64,000 nt of DNA from Enterococcus mediterraneensis (GCF_900604485.1 NZ_UWOP01000001.1:315001-379000), one strand, 5' to 3'. Positions 10,331 through 21,331 are shown, counted from the first letter of the stretch. The notes: generated by a model from the letters alone, not told the origin. Numbers and translations: made by a program.

Positions 10331-10359
10331 TTGTTCCGCTTTTTTATTCATGCTAAAAT
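10331..10359 (+). promoter_or_regulatory. Probable promoter of plsY
   Basis: TTGTTC (10331-10336), a 17-bp spacer, then TAAAAT (10354-10359), 30 bp before the plsY start. It overlaps the upstream region of the divergent CoA-binding protein gene. Confidence 0.6.
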
Positions 10360-10388
10360 TGCTCTAGTTACCTGAAGAGAGGATTATC

Positions 10389-11030
10389 ATGAAACTTATT
10401 ATTTTGTTACTTGCAGCATACCTGCTAGGTTCCATCCCGTCCGGTGTATGGATCGGCAAAATTTTCTATCATAAAGACATCAGAAAATACGGAAGCGGTA
10501 ATATGGGGACCACCAATACATTTCGTGTATTAGGAAAAACCGCCGGCAGTGTCGTTTTCATCTTGGATGTGTTAAAAGGTGCTTTAGCAACTTACCTGCC
10601 TGTACTTTTCGGTTTGTCTCACTCCATCAATCCCTTATGGTTTGGAGTATGTGCGGTCATCGGCCATACATTTCCGATTTTTGCCGGCTTTAAAGGAGGA
10701 AAAGCTGTCGCAACCAGCGGCGGTATGCTTTTAGGCTACAATCCGATTTTCTTCCTTTATTCGATCATTATCTTTTTGGTCGTACTTTTCTTGACCAGTA
10801 TCGTCAGTCTGACCAGCATGATCGCGGCTGTCTTAATCACACTATCGACTGTCATCTTGCCGTTTGTTGCTCCAGGGATTTTACCGAAGCAAAATTGGCT
10901 GCTGACTTTCATCGCATTAGGGATCACGATCTTTATATTCTATCGACACCGAGAAAACATACAACGGATCAAAAACGGTACGGAAAGCCGCGTGCCTTTT
11001 GGACTGAACAGCAGTCGAAAAGATAAATAA
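10389..11030 (+). CDS. plsY: Glycerol-3-phosphate acyltransferase (acyl-phosphate dependent)
   Basis: Integral membrane enzyme that transfers an acyl group from acyl-phosphate to glycerol-3-phosphate, the first step of phospholipid synthesis. About five membrane helices are visible. The three conserved cytoplasmic motifs are present: SIPSGVWIGK, GSGNMGTTNTFRVLGK and GHTFPIFAGFKGGKAVATS. The 213 residues match the family. The ATG follows GAAGAGAGGATTATC. It stands alone on the plus strand between a divergent and a convergent neighbour. The repeat element at 11034-11210 follows its stop codon. Confidence 0.96.
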   Translation: MKLIILLLAAYLLGSIPSGVWIGKIFYHKDIRKYGSGNMGTTNTFRVLGKTAGSVVFILDVLKGALATYLPVLFGLSHSINPLWFGVCAVIGHTFPIFAGFKGGKAVATSGGMLLGYNPIFFLYSIIIFLVVLFLTSIVSLTSMIAAVLITLSTVILPFVAPGILPKQNWLLTFIALGITIFIFYRHRENIQRIKNGTESRVPFGLNSSRKDK

Positions 11031-11033
11031 GTA

Positions 11034-11210
11034 AGCCTTTGAGACCTGAAAATAAGTATTCAAGCTAAGAGATATCCAAACGACCCACTATTCTTGCAAA
11101 AGCAATCTACAATTATGACAGATCAGCTTTTGCAGATACGAGTTGGAGCGTTTGGATATATTTGTTTAGCGGTGACTTATGGCTTGGTCTCAAGGCTTTT
11201 TTATTTTACA
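11034..11210. repeat. Nested three-stem inverted-repeat element, family member a
   Basis: It lies between the convergent plsY and epimerase genes. The outer stem AAGCCTTTGAGACC (11034-11046, one extra T) pairs with GGTCTCAAGGCTT (11186-11198) and is followed by a T-run. The middle stem ATATCCAAACG (11072-11082) pairs perfectly with CGTTTGGATAT (11149-11159). The inner stem GCAAAAGC (11096-11103) pairs perfectly with GCTTTTGC (11126-11133). The outer stem could act as a terminator for plsY. The middle stem resembles the ends of three other intergenic elements in this window. Confidence 0.7.
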
Positions 11211-12076
11211 GTGATAGCGTATTTTGTTTGGAATTTTTCTCGCCCAGCTAATTGCTGAATTCCTAGTTTTTCTACTAGTTCACCAGAAGCAGTCAGTGTA
11301 TCCGCCACGCCTACCCATGGTTCAATACAAACAAACGGCGCTTCTTTTGGTGAAGGTGACCAAATCCCTACATAAGGCATATCGTTGTAGGTCACTGTCA
11401 CTGAATGAGGTGAATAGTCGCTGCAGATTGAAATAGAATTCAATCCTTTTGTTTCATAGATCAGCGCGTCATTTTTAAACAATTCATGGCTTAAACCGAT
11501 ATTGGTGTTGGTTTGTCCAAGTGTCCGCTGATCCATATTGATATAATTGCCTTCCAACGGCAAAATCAAACGAGATTTTCTTGGTGAAAAGGCTAGATAA
11601 TAATCTTCAAAATTCAATTTAGGATCTAGCGGTACATTGAATGCCGGATGTCCGCCAATCGAAAACAGCATCTCTTCTTCACTGGTGTTCAGGACTTCAT
11701 AACGGATCTGAATCCCTTCGCCTCCCAATTCGTAATGCACATACAGTTCGAAGTCAAAAGGGTAATTTTCCCGTGTTGCTTCCGAACTGGTCAATCGGAA
11801 ACTGGCAGTATCCGTTGTCTGGTCGATTACTTCAAAATCCATGTTGCGGGCAAAACCATGCCGCGGCAAGGTATAGGTTTTGCCTTGGTAGGTATATTGA
11901 TCGTTTTTAAGCGCTCCAACGATAGGAAACAGTAACGGTGCGTGTTTGCCCCAGTATTCCGGATCACCTTTCCAAATATACTCTAAATCATGAGCTTTGC
12001 TCTTTAAACTTTGAAGCTCTGCCCCATGTTCCGCGATAACTGCGATCAACTGATTGTTTTCAATAGTGACAGACAT
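11201..12076 (-). CDS. Aldose 1-epimerase family protein (LacX-like)
   Basis: Galactose mutarotase-fold protein, probably interconverting sugar anomers; the sugar is unknown. The visible family features are ELQSLKSKAHDLEYIWKGD near the N-terminus, HAPLLFPIVGALKND, LPRHGFARNMDFEV with the conserved HGFAR, GGHPAFNVPL, and CIEPWVGVAD near the C-terminus. These fit the LacX/YeaD-type branch of about 290 residues. The ATG follows GGAGGGAAAGAA. It begins 11 bp after the codY stop, so it is probably read through from the hslVU-codY transcript, although nothing else links it functionally to them. Confidence 0.88.
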   Translation of the reverse strand: MSVTIENNQLIAVIAEHGAELQSLKSKAHDLEYIWKGDPEYWGKHAPLLFPIVGALKNDQYTYQGKTYTLPRHGFARNMDFEVIDQTTDTASFRLTSSEATRENYPFDFELYVHYELGGEGIQIRYEVLNTSEEEMLFSIGGHPAFNVPLDPKLNFEDYYLAFSPRKSRLILPLEGNYINMDQRTLGQTNTNIGLSHELFKNDALIYETKGLNSISICSDYSPHSVTVTYNDMPYVGIWSPSPKEAPFVCIEPWVGVADTLTASGELVEKLGIQQLAGREKFQTKYAITVK

Positions 12077-12087
12077 TTCTTTCCCTC

Positions 12088-12879
12088 CTAGTAGGCGTGT
12101 TTCGTTAATTCTTCTTTGAATCGGTCGTTTAACACCCGAAGATAAGTCCCTTTCATTCCTAATGAACGTGATTCGATAATACCAGCAGATTCCAATTTAC
12201 GCAAAGCATTTACGATCACAGATCGAGTGATCCCGATTTCATCAGCGATATTAGAAGCTGTCAAGCGTCCTTCGTCTCCTTCTAATGCGTCAAAGATCGC
12301 TTGTACTGCTTTTAACTCGCTGTAGGACAACGTGTTGATAGCCATCTGTACTGCAGTCGCACTGCGGACGTCTTCTTCGATGCTGCGGGATTTTTGATAC
12401 AAGAATTGCATCCCTACCACTGTTGCACCATACTCTGCCAATACAAGATCTTCATCATCAAATGAAGCGTCGATACGCGCTAAAATAATAGTTCCTAAGC
12501 GTTCACCAGCTCCAAAGATCGGAACGACTGTTGTCAATCCGTCTGGATATTGTTCCCGGGTTTCAATCGGAAATGCCGTCATGTCGCTGCTGATGGGAAT
12601 ATTGGCTTCTGTTTTACCTAAATGATCTACTGTATCGGTGTAGCTTTTAGGGAATTGTTTTTCTACAAACATATTTTTTACACGATCGTTGTTCACATCA
12701 TGCTTTTCATTGAAGCCCAATAGTGCACCTTCGCTACTGATAATATACGTGTTGCTGTCTAAAATATCCCCCAAGCTCATTGCCATCTTATCGTAGGGCA
12801 ATTCCGCGTTCATATCAAAGGTATTTTTTTGTTGCAGTAATTCATTGATACGTCTCGTTTTTTCCAATAAAGTTGTCAT
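12088..12879 (-). CDS. codY: GTP-sensing pleiotropic repressor CodY
   Basis: Global regulator that senses branched-chain amino acids and GTP and represses nitrogen and stationary-phase genes. The N-terminal GAF domain starts with LLEKTRRINELLQ. The C-terminal winged helix-turn-helix contains ASNIADEIGITRSVIVNALRKL, the highly conserved recognition helix (ITRSVIVNALRK), and ends with LNDRFKEEL. The length of 263 residues is normal. The ATG follows a GGAG-containing site. It lies 18 bp after hslU as the last gene of the conserved xerC-hslV-hslU-codY operon. Confidence 0.97.
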   Translation of the reverse strand: MTTLLEKTRRINELLQQKNTFDMNAELPYDKMAMSLGDILDSNTYIISSEGALLGFNEKHDVNNDRVKNMFVEKQFPKSYTDTVDHLGKTEANIPISSDMTAFPIETREQYPDGLTTVVPIFGAGERLGTIILARIDASFDDEDLVLAEYGATVVGMQFLYQKSRSIEEDVRSATAVQMAINTLSYSELKAVQAIFDALEGDEGRLTASNIADEIGITRSVIVNALRKLESAGIIESRSLGMKGTYLRVLNDRFKEELTKHAY

Positions 12880-12897
12880 TTTTTACTCCTCATCTCC

Positions 12898-14298
12898 TTA
12901 TAAAATGTAACGACTTAAATCTTGATCTTCCACAATAGAACCCAGTTTTTCATCTACATAGCTTTCTGTAATGGTAATTTCACCCATTTGCATATCAGAA
13001 GCTTCAAACAACAAATCTTCTAGTAGTTTTTCCAAAATAGTGTGAAGACGGCGTGCTCCGATATTGTCGGTATCGCGATTGACGTCAAAAGCGATTTGTG
13101 CGATGCGTTGGATCGCTTCGATAGTAAATGTTACTTTGATATTTTCTGTTTCCAACAAGGCGATATATTGTTTGACCAGCGCATTGTTTGGTTCGGTCAA
13201 AATCTTGACGAAATCTTCTGCTGTCAGGTCTTCCAATTCTACACGGATTGGGAAACGTCCTTGCAATTCAGGGATCAGATCACTTGGTTTGGATAAATGG
13301 AAGGCTCCGGATGCGATAAATAAAATATGATCTGTTTGAATCGCGCCGTATTTCGTGTTCACTTGCGAGCCTTCTACGATTGGCAAGATGTCCCGCTGTA
13401 CTCCTTCACGAGATACTTCACCGGATTGTTGGGATTTTGATGTGATCTTGTCGATTTCATCAATAAAAATGATCCCATTTGATTCTGCCAGACGAATCGC
13501 TTCGCTGTGGATGTCCGCTTCGTTGACCAATTTTGAAGATTCTTCTTGGATCAATAGTTCGCGAGCTTCTTTGACGGTTACTGTCCGTTCAATCTTCTTC
13601 TTCGGCTTCAACGCCCCTAATGTTTCATTCAAATCGATTCCCATTTGCTCCAATCCGTTGTTCATCATTGGCGCTGCTGTCTTTGGCTCGTCGATTTCAA
13701 TGGTTACTTCACGATTATCCAGAAGTCCTTTTTCCAATTGTTCAAAAATCGCTTGACGGTTGGTTTTGATTTCTTCTGTCAATTCTTCTTTTGGCTCGTC
13801 ATTTTGGTTTTGCGACGCTGAAAAGATGTTCATCATCTGTTCGTAAGGATTCGAAGATTGTTTTTGTTCTTTTTTGATTCCTGGAACCAATACCTTTACG
13901 AGACGGCGGTTGGCTTTTTTAGAAGCTCTCGCGTACACTCGGCTGTATTGTTCTTTTTGTACGATCTGGATGGCATTTTCCACAAGATCTCGGACCATCG
14001 ACTCAACGTCACGGCCGACATAGCCGACTTCGGTAAATTTCGTTGCTTCTACCTTTACAAAAGGCGCTTGAACGATTTTTGCCAAACGGCGGGCGATTTC
14101 AGTTTTCCCGACACCAGTCGGTCCGATCATCAGCATATTTTTGGGAGTGATCTCTTGCTGCATGCTTTCTTCCAGCTGCAAACGGCGATAACGATTCCGC
14201 AACGCCACAGCGACTGATTTTTTCGCCGCTTGTTGTCCGACGATATATTGATCTAATTCTTTCACGATTTCTCTTGGTGTTTTGTTCATAGATTGCAT
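12898..14298 (-). CDS. hslU: HslU/ClpY ATPase subunit
   Basis: AAA+ unfoldase that feeds proteins to the HslV protease. Walker A is [13 protein letters not shown] near residue 60 and Walker B is [11 protein letters not shown]. The large I-domain between them is rich in charged residues. Sensor and arginine-finger regions follow ([26 protein letters not shown]). The C-terminus ends DLSRYIL, as expected for the tail that docks into HslV. The ATG at 14298 has GAGGAG 8 bp upstream and gives 466 residues. The longer frame to 14355 would overlap hslV. The gap to hslV is 14 bp. Confidence 0.97.
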   Translation of the reverse strand: MQSMNKTPREIVKELDQYIVGQQAAKKSVAVALRNRYRRLQLEESMQQEITPKNMLMIGPTGVGKTEIARRLAKIVQAPFVKVEATKFTEVGYVGRDVESMVRDLVENAIQIVQKEQYSRVYARASKKANRRLVKVLVPGIKKEQKQSSNPYEQMMNIFSASQNQNDEPKEELTEEIKTNRQAIFEQLEKGLLDNREVTIEIDEPKTAAPMMNNGLEQMGIDLNETLGALKPKKKIERTVTVKEARELLIQEESSKLVNEADIHSEAIRLAESNGIIFIDEIDKITSKSQQSGEVSREGVQRDILPIVEGSQVNTKYGAIQTDHILFIASGAFHLSKPSDLIPELQGRFPIRVELEDLTAEDFVKILTEPNNALVKQYIALLETENIKVTFTIEAIQRIAQIAFDVNRDTDNIGARRLHTILEKLLEDLLFEASDMQMGEITITESYVDEKLGSIVEDQDLSRYIL

Positions 14299-14312
14299 AA
14301 AAAATCTCCTCA

Positions 14313-14855
14313 CTACATTTCTTCGACAATGATATTGTGATTGGTAAAAACACAAATATCAGCGGCAATATTCAACGCATTTTCAGCGATTTCTTTAGCG
14401 GTCATCTCGTTGCTGTAAGTTTTCATCGCGCGGGCAGCAGCTAAAGCATAATTCCCGCCGGAACCGATCGCTAAGATGCCATCATCCGGTGCGATCACTT
14501 CACCTGTACCGGAAACCAGCAGCATTTCTTTATCGTTCATCACGATCAGCATCGCTTCTAATTTTTGCATCGCTTGCTGCGTGCGCCATTCTTGCGCCAA
14601 TTCAACCGCTGCTCTTTGCAAATTGCCGTTGTATTCATTCAGTTTTCCTTCAAATTTTTCTTCCAAAGTAAAGGCATCGGCGACACTGCCGGCAAAACCG
14701 ACTACCACTTCGCCATTGTAGATACGGCGGACTTTACGGGCAGTTCCTTTCATGACGACTTGTTCGCCCATTGTAACTTGACCGTCTCCAGCCATCGCAA
14801 ATTTTCCATCTTTTTCAACTGCACAGATCGTAGTTGAATGAAATTGTGATTCCAT
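14313..14855 (-). CDS. hslV: HslV/ClpQ protease subunit
   Basis: Proteasome-like peptidase of the HslUV complex. The start at 14855 follows AGGAGGAAAAGAATCA and gives 180 residues beginning [13 protein letters not shown]. The catalytic residue in this family is an N-terminal Thr or Ser; here Thr8 or Thr9 in HSTTICAV would have to be exposed by removal of a short propeptide, as in several Firmicutes. The conserved [30 protein letters not shown] and [15 protein letters not shown]-type regions are present (here [15 protein letters not shown]). It overlaps no neighbour; the xerC stop lies 19 bp upstream. Confidence 0.97.
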   Translation of the reverse strand: MESQFHSTTICAVEKDGKFAMAGDGQVTMGEQVVMKGTARKVRRIYNGEVVVGFAGSVADAFTLEEKFEGKLNEYNGNLQRAAVELAQEWRTQQAMQKLEAMLIVMNDKEMLLVSGTGEVIAPDDGILAIGSGGNYALAAARAMKTYSNEMTAKEIAENALNIAADICVFTNHNIIVEEM

Positions 14856-14874
14856 TGATTCTTTTCCTCCTAAA

Positions 14875-15774
14875 TTAAGCTCTCGGGTGAAACTGACGAT
14901 AATTTTTTTGTAAGCTTTCTTTTGTGACATGTGCGTAGATTTGTGTGGTGGAAAGATTGGCATGTCCCAATAATTCCTGAACGGTGCGCATATCGGCTCC
15001 GTTATTCAATAGATGTGTAGCAAATGTATGGCGCAGCATATGGGGGTGGATCTTGCTGTCCAAACTGCTTTTTTTTATGATTTGATTCAATACGTATTCG
15101 ATACCAGTAGGGGTGATCGGATCACCTAAATGATTGATAAAAACGAAAGAATGCGTTTTCTTTTTTTTACTCATCAACTGGGATCGTCCGTTTTCGATAT
15201 ATCGTTTCAGCGCTTCTTGGGCAAAAGACCCAAACGGCACGTAACGCTCTTTATTCCCTTTCCCATGGATCAATAATACCTCACCGAACCAGTCGATATC
15301 TGAAATCTGAAGTCCTGCGCATTCACTGACCCGCAGTCCTGATCCGTACAAAATCTCCAACAGCGCACGGTTCCGTTGATCTAACGGTTTTTCACCGGCA
15401 ACACTGTCAAACAACGCCGCCATCTCTTTTTCATAAAAAAAGCGCGGCAGTTTTCCGGTACGTTTCTTTAAGTGAATGTAAGTAAAGGGATTTTCCTCAA
15501 TCACTTCTTGTTTCAGCAAGTATTGATAAAACGAACGCAGACTGGCGATTTTACGGCTGATCGTATTTCGGCTGTATTCCCGTTCGTTCAAAAAACTTAA
15601 ATACACACGAACGTCACGATGATCGATAGTCAAAAAATCACTATCTCCAGAAGTTTTCAAAAATTCAAAAAAATCTTCAAAATCTTCTTGATAGGCTTTT
15701 TGGGTATTCTCAGAATAGCCTCTTTCTACGATTAAATAACGATAGAATTCTTGCGGCCAATCCTTTTGTCCCAT
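14875..15774 (-). CDS. xerC: Tyrosine recombinase XerC
   Basis: Site-specific recombinase that resolves chromosome dimers at dif with a partner Xer protein. The N-terminal SAM-like domain ([19 protein letters not shown]) is followed by the catalytic domain with the Arg in [25 protein letters not shown] (His-x-x-Arg), [13 protein letters not shown] and its nucleophilic Tyr. I chose the ATG at 15774 (MGQKDW), which has GAGGGG 6 bp upstream; the ATG two codons earlier overlaps that site. The 299 residues match XerC. It heads the hslV-hslU-codY operon as in Bacillus (codV). A repeat element lies upstream, between it and trmFO. Confidence 0.95.
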   Translation of the reverse strand: MGQKDWPQEFYRYLIVERGYSENTQKAYQEDFEDFFEFLKTSGDSDFLTIDHRDVRVYLSFLNEREYSRNTISRKIASLRSFYQYLLKQEVIEENPFTYIHLKKRTGKLPRFFYEKEMAALFDSVAGEKPLDQRNRALLEILYGSGLRVSECAGLQISDIDWFGEVLLIHGKGNKERYVPFGSFAQEALKRYIENGRSQLMSKKKKTHSFVFINHLGDPITPTGIEYVLNQIIKKSSLDSKIHPHMLRHTFATHLLNNGADMRTVQELLGHANLSTTQIYAHVTKESLQKNYRQFHPRA

Positions 15775-15938
15775 TTTCATCCCCTCTTTTCTGGTTCGAA
15801 ACAACTTTAGCATACTCGTAAAAAAAAAACAAACTAGTTGTCGGAATTTAAACAATATTTTTAAGTTTTCTCACAATTTACACAATTTATTCACAATTAG
15901 CCTCAGATAAAACGAAAATAAAATGAAAACAGGCATAA

Positions 15939-16030
15939 AAATACCCGAACGCTAGTCGATGAGATCAATACGGAAGCCCCCTTGACTCCTGTCATAACAC
16001 AGAAACCGTCTCTCTAACATTCGGATATTT
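15939..16030. repeat. Intergenic inverted-repeat element, family member b
   Basis: It lies between trmFO and xerC. AAATACCCGAAC (15939-15950) pairs with ATTCGGATATTT (16019-16030) with two mismatches. Inside, GAGA...ACGG (15961-15974) can pair with CCGT...TCTC (16006-16014). The end sequence matches the other family members in this window. It follows the trmFO stop, so it may also stop transcription. Confidence 0.6.
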
Positions 16031-16060
16031 TATTTTGAGCTTTTTTGATTTTATTTTCAG

Positions 16061-17365
16061 CTAAATTTCATTTTGGACTTGCTCAAGAGCAGACAATGCG
16101 CGATGAGCTAAAGTTTCATAGCGGAGCTTTTTATCTTTGATACGCTCAGGGAGATCTGGAAGCAATCCAAAGTTCGCATTCATTGGTTGGAAATGTTTGC
16201 CTTCTGCATGAGTAATATAATAAGCCATACTGCCGAGCACTGTTTCTTGCGGGAATGTGATAGGCTCTTCATCTTTTGCAAGACGTGCAGCATTGATCCC
16301 TGCCAACAATCCGCTGGCAGCACTTTCTACGTAACCTTCAACACCAGTCATTTGTCCGGCGAAAAACAGGTTTTCCCGTTTCGTTGATTGATATGTCGGC
16401 TGCAGTAATTCTGGCGAGTTCATGAAACTATTGCGGTGCATCACACCATAACGGACAAATTCCGCGTTTTCTAATCCCGGGATCATTTGGAAGACACGTT
16501 TTTGTTCTCCCCATTTCAAATGAGTTTGGAAACCAACGATATTATATAAAGACGCCGCCGCATTGTCTTGTCGCAGCTGGATGACTGCAAAAGGACGCTT
16601 ACCGGTTTTAGGATCTTCTAATCCAACTGGTTTCATCGGACCAAACAGCATGGTTTTAGGACCGCGGGAAGCCATAACTTCGATGGGCATACAGCCTTCA
16701 AAATACTTTTCTTTTTCGAATTCTTTTAGCGGTGCGACTTCTGCACTGATCAGCGCATCACGAAAAGCATTGAATTCTTCTTCTGTCATCGGACAGTTGA
16801 GATAAGCCGCTTCTCCTTTGTCATAGCGTGACTTCAAATAAACTTTATCCATGTCGATCGTTGATTTGTCGATGATCGGTGCTGCCGCATCATAAAAGTA
16901 AAAGCCGTCGGAATCATTGAAAGCTTTGATCGCTTCCGCAAGCGGTTGAGAAGTCAATGGACCAGTAGCGATCACAGTAATCCCCTCTGGAATTTCAGTG
17001 ATTTCTTCTTCGATCACAGTTACATTGGGATGCTCTTTGACACGTTTCGTCACCAGCTCAGAAAAAGTGTCGCGGTCTACCGCCAATGCGCCGCCGGCCG
17101 GTACCGCTGTTGTATCAGCGGAAGTTACGATCACTGAGTTTAACCGGCGCATTTCTTCTTTTAAAACACCTACTGCATTTGCTAAACTGTTTCCTCGCAA
17201 GGAATTTGAACAGACCAATTCAGCGAAATTTTGGGAATGATGTGCTTCCGTCGATTTTTTAGGGCGCATTTCATAAAGTTTCACTGGCACGCCTGCTTCA
17301 GCTATTTGCCAAGCTGCCTCGCTTCCGGCAAGCCCCGCACCGATTACATTTACTGTTTGTGTCAT
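16061..17365 (-). CDS. trmFO: tRNA (uracil-54-C5)-methyltransferase, folate/FAD dependent
   Basis: Methylates U54 in the T-loop of tRNA using methylene-tetrahydrofolate and FAD. The FAD-binding Rossmann motif is [16 protein letters not shown] at residues 8-23, followed by the family's YEMRP and [12 protein letters not shown], which carries the conserved cysteine. [12 protein letters not shown] and [18 protein letters not shown] are the conserved C-terminal blocks. At 434 residues it is normal. The ATG follows AAAGAGGACGAGT. It lies 63 bp after topA in the conserved dprA-topA-trmFO-xerC order. Confidence 0.97.
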   Translation of the reverse strand: MTQTVNVIGAGLAGSEAAWQIAEAGVPVKLYEMRPKKSTEAHHSQNFAELVCSNSLRGNSLANAVGVLKEEMRRLNSVIVTSADTTAVPAGGALAVDRDTFSELVTKRVKEHPNVTVIEEEITEIPEGITVIATGPLTSQPLAEAIKAFNDSDGFYFYDAAAPIIDKSTIDMDKVYLKSRYDKGEAAYLNCPMTEEEFNAFRDALISAEVAPLKEFEKEKYFEGCMPIEVMASRGPKTMLFGPMKPVGLEDPKTGKRPFAVIQLRQDNAAASLYNIVGFQTHLKWGEQKRVFQMIPGLENAEFVRYGVMHRNSFMNSPELLQPTYQSTKRENLFFAGQMTGVEGYVESAASGLLAGINAARLAKDEEPITFPQETVLGSMAYYITHAEGKHFQPMNANFGLLPDLPERIKDKKLRYETLAHRALSALEQVQNEI

Positions 17366-17428
17366 ACTCGTCCTCTTTTCTACATTAGTAACATTGATTT
17401 ATCGAGAGAATTCTCGCAACAGCGTCTG

Positions 17429-19507
17429 CTATTTTTGGATATCTTCTTCGTAGTCGCCATTGACACAGACGATTTGTTTGCCGCCTTTGACTTTCTTTTC
17501 AACAAGATATTTTCCGCATTTCGGACAATTCCGGCCGACTGGTTTGTCCCATGAAGTAAAGTCGCAATCGGGATAACGAGAACAGCCATAAAATAGCCGG
17601 TTTTTCTTAGATTTCCGTTCGATGACTTGCCCTTTATGACAGACTGGACACTCTACACCGATTTCTTTGACGATTGGTTTTGTATTCCGACAATCCGGGA
17701 AATTGCTGCAGGCATAGAACTTGCCGTAACGTCCCAGCTTGATGACCATTGGATTGCCGCAGACATCACAGTCAAATCCAGCAGGCTCGTCTTTGATCTG
17801 GATTTTTTCGATTTTTTCTTCCGCATTTGTCAATTCTTTTTCAAATGGACGGTAGAAACGATCCACGACTTTGACCCATTCCTCTTTTCCTTCTTCGACA
17901 CCATCCAAATCTTTTTCCATTTGAGCGGTGAAGTTGACATCGATGATCTGCGGGAAGAATTCCTCGATCAATGTATTGACGATCTCACCAAGTTCTGTCG
18001 GCTCAAACCGTTTTTGCTGCAACTTCACATAATAACGGCGTTGGATAGTTTCCAATGTCGGCGCATAAGTTGAAGGACGTCCGACACCTTTTTCTTCCAA
18101 GGTACGGATCAATGTCGCTTCACTATAACGTGCAGGTGGTTGGGTAAAATGCTGTTTCGGTTCGATCTGTACGGATTGAACAACATCACCTACTGCCAAT
18201 TCAGGAAGGATATTTTCTTTTTCTTCTTTGCCGTCGTCCCGACCTTCGACATAGACTTGCATAAACCCTTTGAATTTGATCTTAGAGCCGTTAGCAATGA
18301 AGATCACACCGTTTTGTTCCAGTGTAACTTTCATCGTATCTAAAACTGCCGGTGTCATTTGGCTGGCGACAAAACGTGACCAGATCAGTGTATATAATTT
18401 CAACTGATCTTTGTCCAGGTATTGTTTTATTTCATCCGGAGTTCGCAACACGCTTGTAGGACGAACAGCCTCATGGGCATCTTGAGCACCTTGGGCATTT
18501 TTTACTTTGCGTTTGCCGTGGGCCGCAAATTCTGGACCGTAAGTTTTTTCAATAAATTCTGCGGTTTCTTCTTTAGCAGTTTCCGCGATCCGAGTTGAGT
18601 CTGTCCGCATGTAGGTGATCAAACCGACCGTTCCTTGTTTGCCTAAAGCGATCCCTTCATAAAGCTGTTGGGCTACCATCATGGTTTTACGGGTACGAAA
18701 ATTCAATTTGCGTGCCGCTTCTTGTTGCAGACTGCTGGTAGTAAATGGCGCTGCAGGATTGCGTTTGCGTTCTTTTTTCTCAACTTTTTTCACGTCATAA
18801 TCTTTGCCATCTAAACGATCCGTGACTTCTTTGATACTTTCAGCATTCGGCAGTTTTTTCTTTTTGCCGTCGATACCCCAGAAACCGGCTTTGAACTTCT
18901 TAGTTCCTTTTTTGAAATTGCCGTCGATCGACCAATATTCTTCAGGAATAAATTGACGGATCTCTTTTTCCCGATCAATGATCATTTTCAACGCGATGGA
19001 TTGCACACGACCTGCGCTCAATCCTTTTTTGACTTTCCGCCAAAGGATCGGACTCAATGAGTAGCCGACTAAACGGTCCAATACGCGACGAGCTTGTTGA
19101 GCATCCACTAGATCCAAGTCAATACTGCGAGGTTCTTTAAAGGCTGCTTTCACCGCGTCTTTGGTGATTTCATTGAAGACTACGCGGTTTTTATCTTTCA
19201 GGTCCAATCCTAAAAGATAGGCGAGATGCCAAGCGATAGCTTCTCCTTCTCTATCCGGGTCACTTGCCAGAAAAACTTTTTCCGCTTTTTTAGCGGCGCT
19301 GCGCAATCCTTTGATGACATCGCCTTTTCCTCGGATCGAAATGTAATGGGGTTCATAATTATTTTCTATATCGATCGCCATTTTACTTTTTGGCAAATCG
19401 CGGATATGACCGACACTCGCTACAACTTTGTAGTTTCTGCCGAGATATTTCTCGATCGTTTTTGCTTTTGCAGGCGATTCCACGATCACCAGATATTTAT
19501 ATGCCAT
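17429..19507 (-). CDS. topA: DNA topoisomerase I
   Basis: Type IA topoisomerase that relaxes negative supercoils. The TOPRIM domain begins [18 protein letters not shown], with [14 protein letters not shown] as the metal-binding site. The active-site tyrosine is in [12 protein letters not shown]. The C-terminal part holds three cysteine clusters: CDVCGNPMV...CSNFPDC, CPVCHKG...CSRYPDC and CPKCGKYLV, each a topoisomerase zinc-finger type; the last one seems shorter, ending [12 protein letters not shown]. At 692 residues the length is usual. The ATG follows GAGAGGAGC. It has its own promoter at 19592-19620. Confidence 0.97.
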   Translation of the reverse strand: MAYKYLVIVESPAKAKTIEKYLGRNYKVVASVGHIRDLPKSKMAIDIENNYEPHYISIRGKGDVIKGLRSAAKKAEKVFLASDPDREGEAIAWHLAYLLGLDLKDKNRVVFNEITKDAVKAAFKEPRSIDLDLVDAQQARRVLDRLVGYSLSPILWRKVKKGLSAGRVQSIALKMIIDREKEIRQFIPEEYWSIDGNFKKGTKKFKAGFWGIDGKKKKLPNAESIKEVTDRLDGKDYDVKKVEKKERKRNPAAPFTTSSLQQEAARKLNFRTRKTMMVAQQLYEGIALGKQGTVGLITYMRTDSTRIAETAKEETAEFIEKTYGPEFAAHGKRKVKNAQGAQDAHEAVRPTSVLRTPDEIKQYLDKDQLKLYTLIWSRFVASQMTPAVLDTMKVTLEQNGVIFIANGSKIKFKGFMQVYVEGRDDGKEEKENILPELAVGDVVQSVQIEPKQHFTQPPARYSEATLIRTLEEKGVGRPSTYAPTLETIQRRYYVKLQQKRFEPTELGEIVNTLIEEFFPQIIDVNFTAQMEKDLDGVEEGKEEWVKVVDRFYRPFEKELTNAEEKIEKIQIKDEPAGFDCDVCGNPMVIKLGRYGKFYACSNFPDCRNTKPIVKEIGVECPVCHKGQVIERKSKKNRLFYGCSRYPDCDFTSWDKPVGRNCPKCGKYLVEKKVKGGKQIVCVNGDYEEDIQK

Positions 19508-19591
19508 GAATAAAAATAGCTCCTCTCTTAACTTTTTCTACTATAATATATATCGTTTTTTAAACTTCGATCTACATACAAATCGTAGCTT

Positions 19592-19620
19592 ATCATATCC
19601 ATTAGAAAAACGTTTGTCAA
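19592..19620 (-). promoter_or_regulatory. Probable promoter of topA
   Basis: On the minus strand, TTGACA (19615-19620), a 17-bp spacer and TATGAT (19592-19597) make a near-consensus vegetative promoter in the dprA-topA gap. Confidence 0.75.
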
Positions 19621-19636
19621 GAAAGGCGAAATACTT

Positions 19637-20503
19637 TTAATCAAAATTCGGCAGTTCATCGAAAATATCTGCGGCTGTCACTACACATTTGGCACCGTCT
19701 TGAATCAAGCGGTGGCAACCGTTTGAGCGTCCGCTGATCACTTCTCCCGGAAAGGCGAAAACTTCTCTTCCAGCATCTAATGCTAATTGCGCAGTGATCA
19801 AAGATCCGCTGCGCTCTTTCGCTTCGATCACACAAACACCGTGACAAAGCCCGGCGATGATCCGATTGCGCATGGGAAAATGAAACTTCTTGGCTCCTGT
19901 GCCTTCTGGATATTCGCTGATGATCAGATGGTTTTCCCTCATTTCTGAATAAATCGGAAAAACCTCTCGCGGATAACAGCGATCCACGCCTGTACCGATC
20001 ACTCCGATCGTATAGCCTTCTGCTTGGATCGCCGCGTGATGGCTGTAACTGTCGATACCCTTTGCCAATCCGCTGATGATGGCATAATTTTTTTGGACGA
20101 CTTTCGGTACAAAGCGTTCGATGATCCGGCGACCATATTCTGTCGCGTCCCGAGCGCCCACAAAAGCCATCAAGGGCAATTGCAGCAGATCGATATTCCC
20201 TTGATAAAAAAGAATCAATGGCGGTTGCGGAATTTGTTTCAGCAGAACAGGATATTCCGGTGAAAAATAAGTCACAAATTGCTGACTGTTCATTTTTTGT
20301 TGAATAAATTCCTTAGTCATTTTCCGCCAAGATTCTTTCACGACAGGTGTATATTTCGTCGCGCCGATGATCTCGATCACTTCATTAGGAGTAAAATCAA
20401 ATCGCTGGAATTTTACAGCAAAATCCACCAGCTGCCATTTTTTGATGATCCCGATTCCTTTACAATAAGTCAGTTTGAATAATAGTTCTTCTAATGTTGT
20501 CAA
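19637..20503 (-). CDS. dprA: DNA processing protein DprA
   Basis: Loads RecA on incoming single-stranded DNA during natural transformation. The Rossmann-like domain has the characteristic VGARDATEYGRRI, ISGLAKGIDSYSHHAA and IGVIGTGVDRCYPRE. The conserved SGSLITAQLALDAGREVFAFPG follows (residues 230-251). The start is a TTG (20503) with AAGGG 7 bp upstream, giving MTTLEELL and 288 residues, the usual length. It sits between rnhB and topA in the conserved order. Competence itself is not shown by this window. Confidence 0.95.
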   Translation of the reverse strand: MTTLEELLFKLTYCKGIGIIKKWQLVDFAVKFQRFDFTPNEVIEIIGATKYTPVVKESWRKMTKEFIQQKMNSQQFVTYFSPEYPVLLKQIPQPPLILFYQGNIDLLQLPLMAFVGARDATEYGRRIIERFVPKVVQKNYAIISGLAKGIDSYSHHAAIQAEGYTIGVIGTGVDRCYPREVFPIYSEMRENHLIISEYPEGTGAKKFHFPMRNRIIAGLCHGVCVIEAKERSGSLITAQLALDAGREVFAFPGEVISGRSNGCHRLIQDGAKCVVTAADIFDELPNFD

Positions 20504-20563
20504 AAAAATCCCTTCTTTCTATGAATGATCCAATAGAAAATTCGCAAGAAAGAAGGAAAATTT

Positions 20564-21331
20564 TTAAATATATTTTTTTACTGGCGCAAAGGTTTTGCGG
20601 TGGATCGGTGTCGGACCGTATTTTTCCAATCCTTCCAAATGTTCTTTTGTGCCATAACCAGCGTTGCGGTCAAAGCCATAATAAGGATAGACCTTATGAT
20701 ATTCTGTCATCAATTGATCCCGATGCTCTTTGGCGATGATACTTGCCGCCGCGATAGAGATCGAACGAGCATCGCCCTTGATGATTTTCTGTTGTTGGAT
20801 CGGCAGATCTAATGTCATGGCATCGATCAGCAAATGGGACGGTTGGACTGACAAGTCCGCCACTGCTAAACTCATTGCTTTTCGACTGGCTTGATAAATA
20901 TTCATCACATCGATATCCACGTGATCCACGACACCGACACCGATCGCTACTGCTTGTTGCTGGATCTGTTGGAAAAGTTCGCCGCGCTTTTGCTGGGAAA
21001 GCTGTTTTGAATCATTCAATCCTAAGATCTGCGCATTTTCAGGCAAAATAACAGCCGCAGCCACAACCGGTCCCGCTAACGGCCCACGACCCACCTCATC
21101 GATCCCAGCGATAAATCGATGTCCTTGAGCATACAGTTCTTGTTCAAATCGACTCATTTCTCGATATTTTTCCATCAAGCCGGCTTTTTTGGCCATTCGT
21201 TTTTCAAATTGCAATAATAATTTCTGCACACCGATCCGTGAATCTTTCGCTAATACTTCAAGATACGGATCGCCAGCAGTTTCGATTTGATTCAATTTCA
21301 GTTTGATTTCTTGAATAGATTCAGGCTTCAT
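20564..21331 (-). CDS. rnhB: Ribonuclease HII
   Basis: Removes RNA from RNA-DNA hybrids and single ribonucleotides from DNA. The catalytic acidic motif is [16 protein letters not shown], with further acids in LNDSKQLS and [29 protein letters not shown] is the conserved C-terminal block. The first 60-70 residues are the N-terminal extension common in Firmicutes. 255 residues is normal. The ATG overlaps the rbgA stop by four bases (ATGA), so translation is coupled to rbgA. Confidence 0.97.
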   Translation of the reverse strand: MKPESIQEIKLKLNQIETAGDPYLEVLAKDSRIGVQKLLLQFEKRMAKKAGLMEKYREMSRFEQELYAQGHRFIAGIDEVGRGPLAGPVVAAAVILPENAQILGLNDSKQLSQQKRGELFQQIQQQAVAIGVGVVDHVDIDVMNIYQASRKAMSLAVADLSVQPSHLLIDAMTLDLPIQQQKIIKGDARSISIAAASIIAKEHRDQLMTEYHKVYPYYGFDRNAGYGTKEHLEGLEKYGPTPIHRKTFAPVKKYI

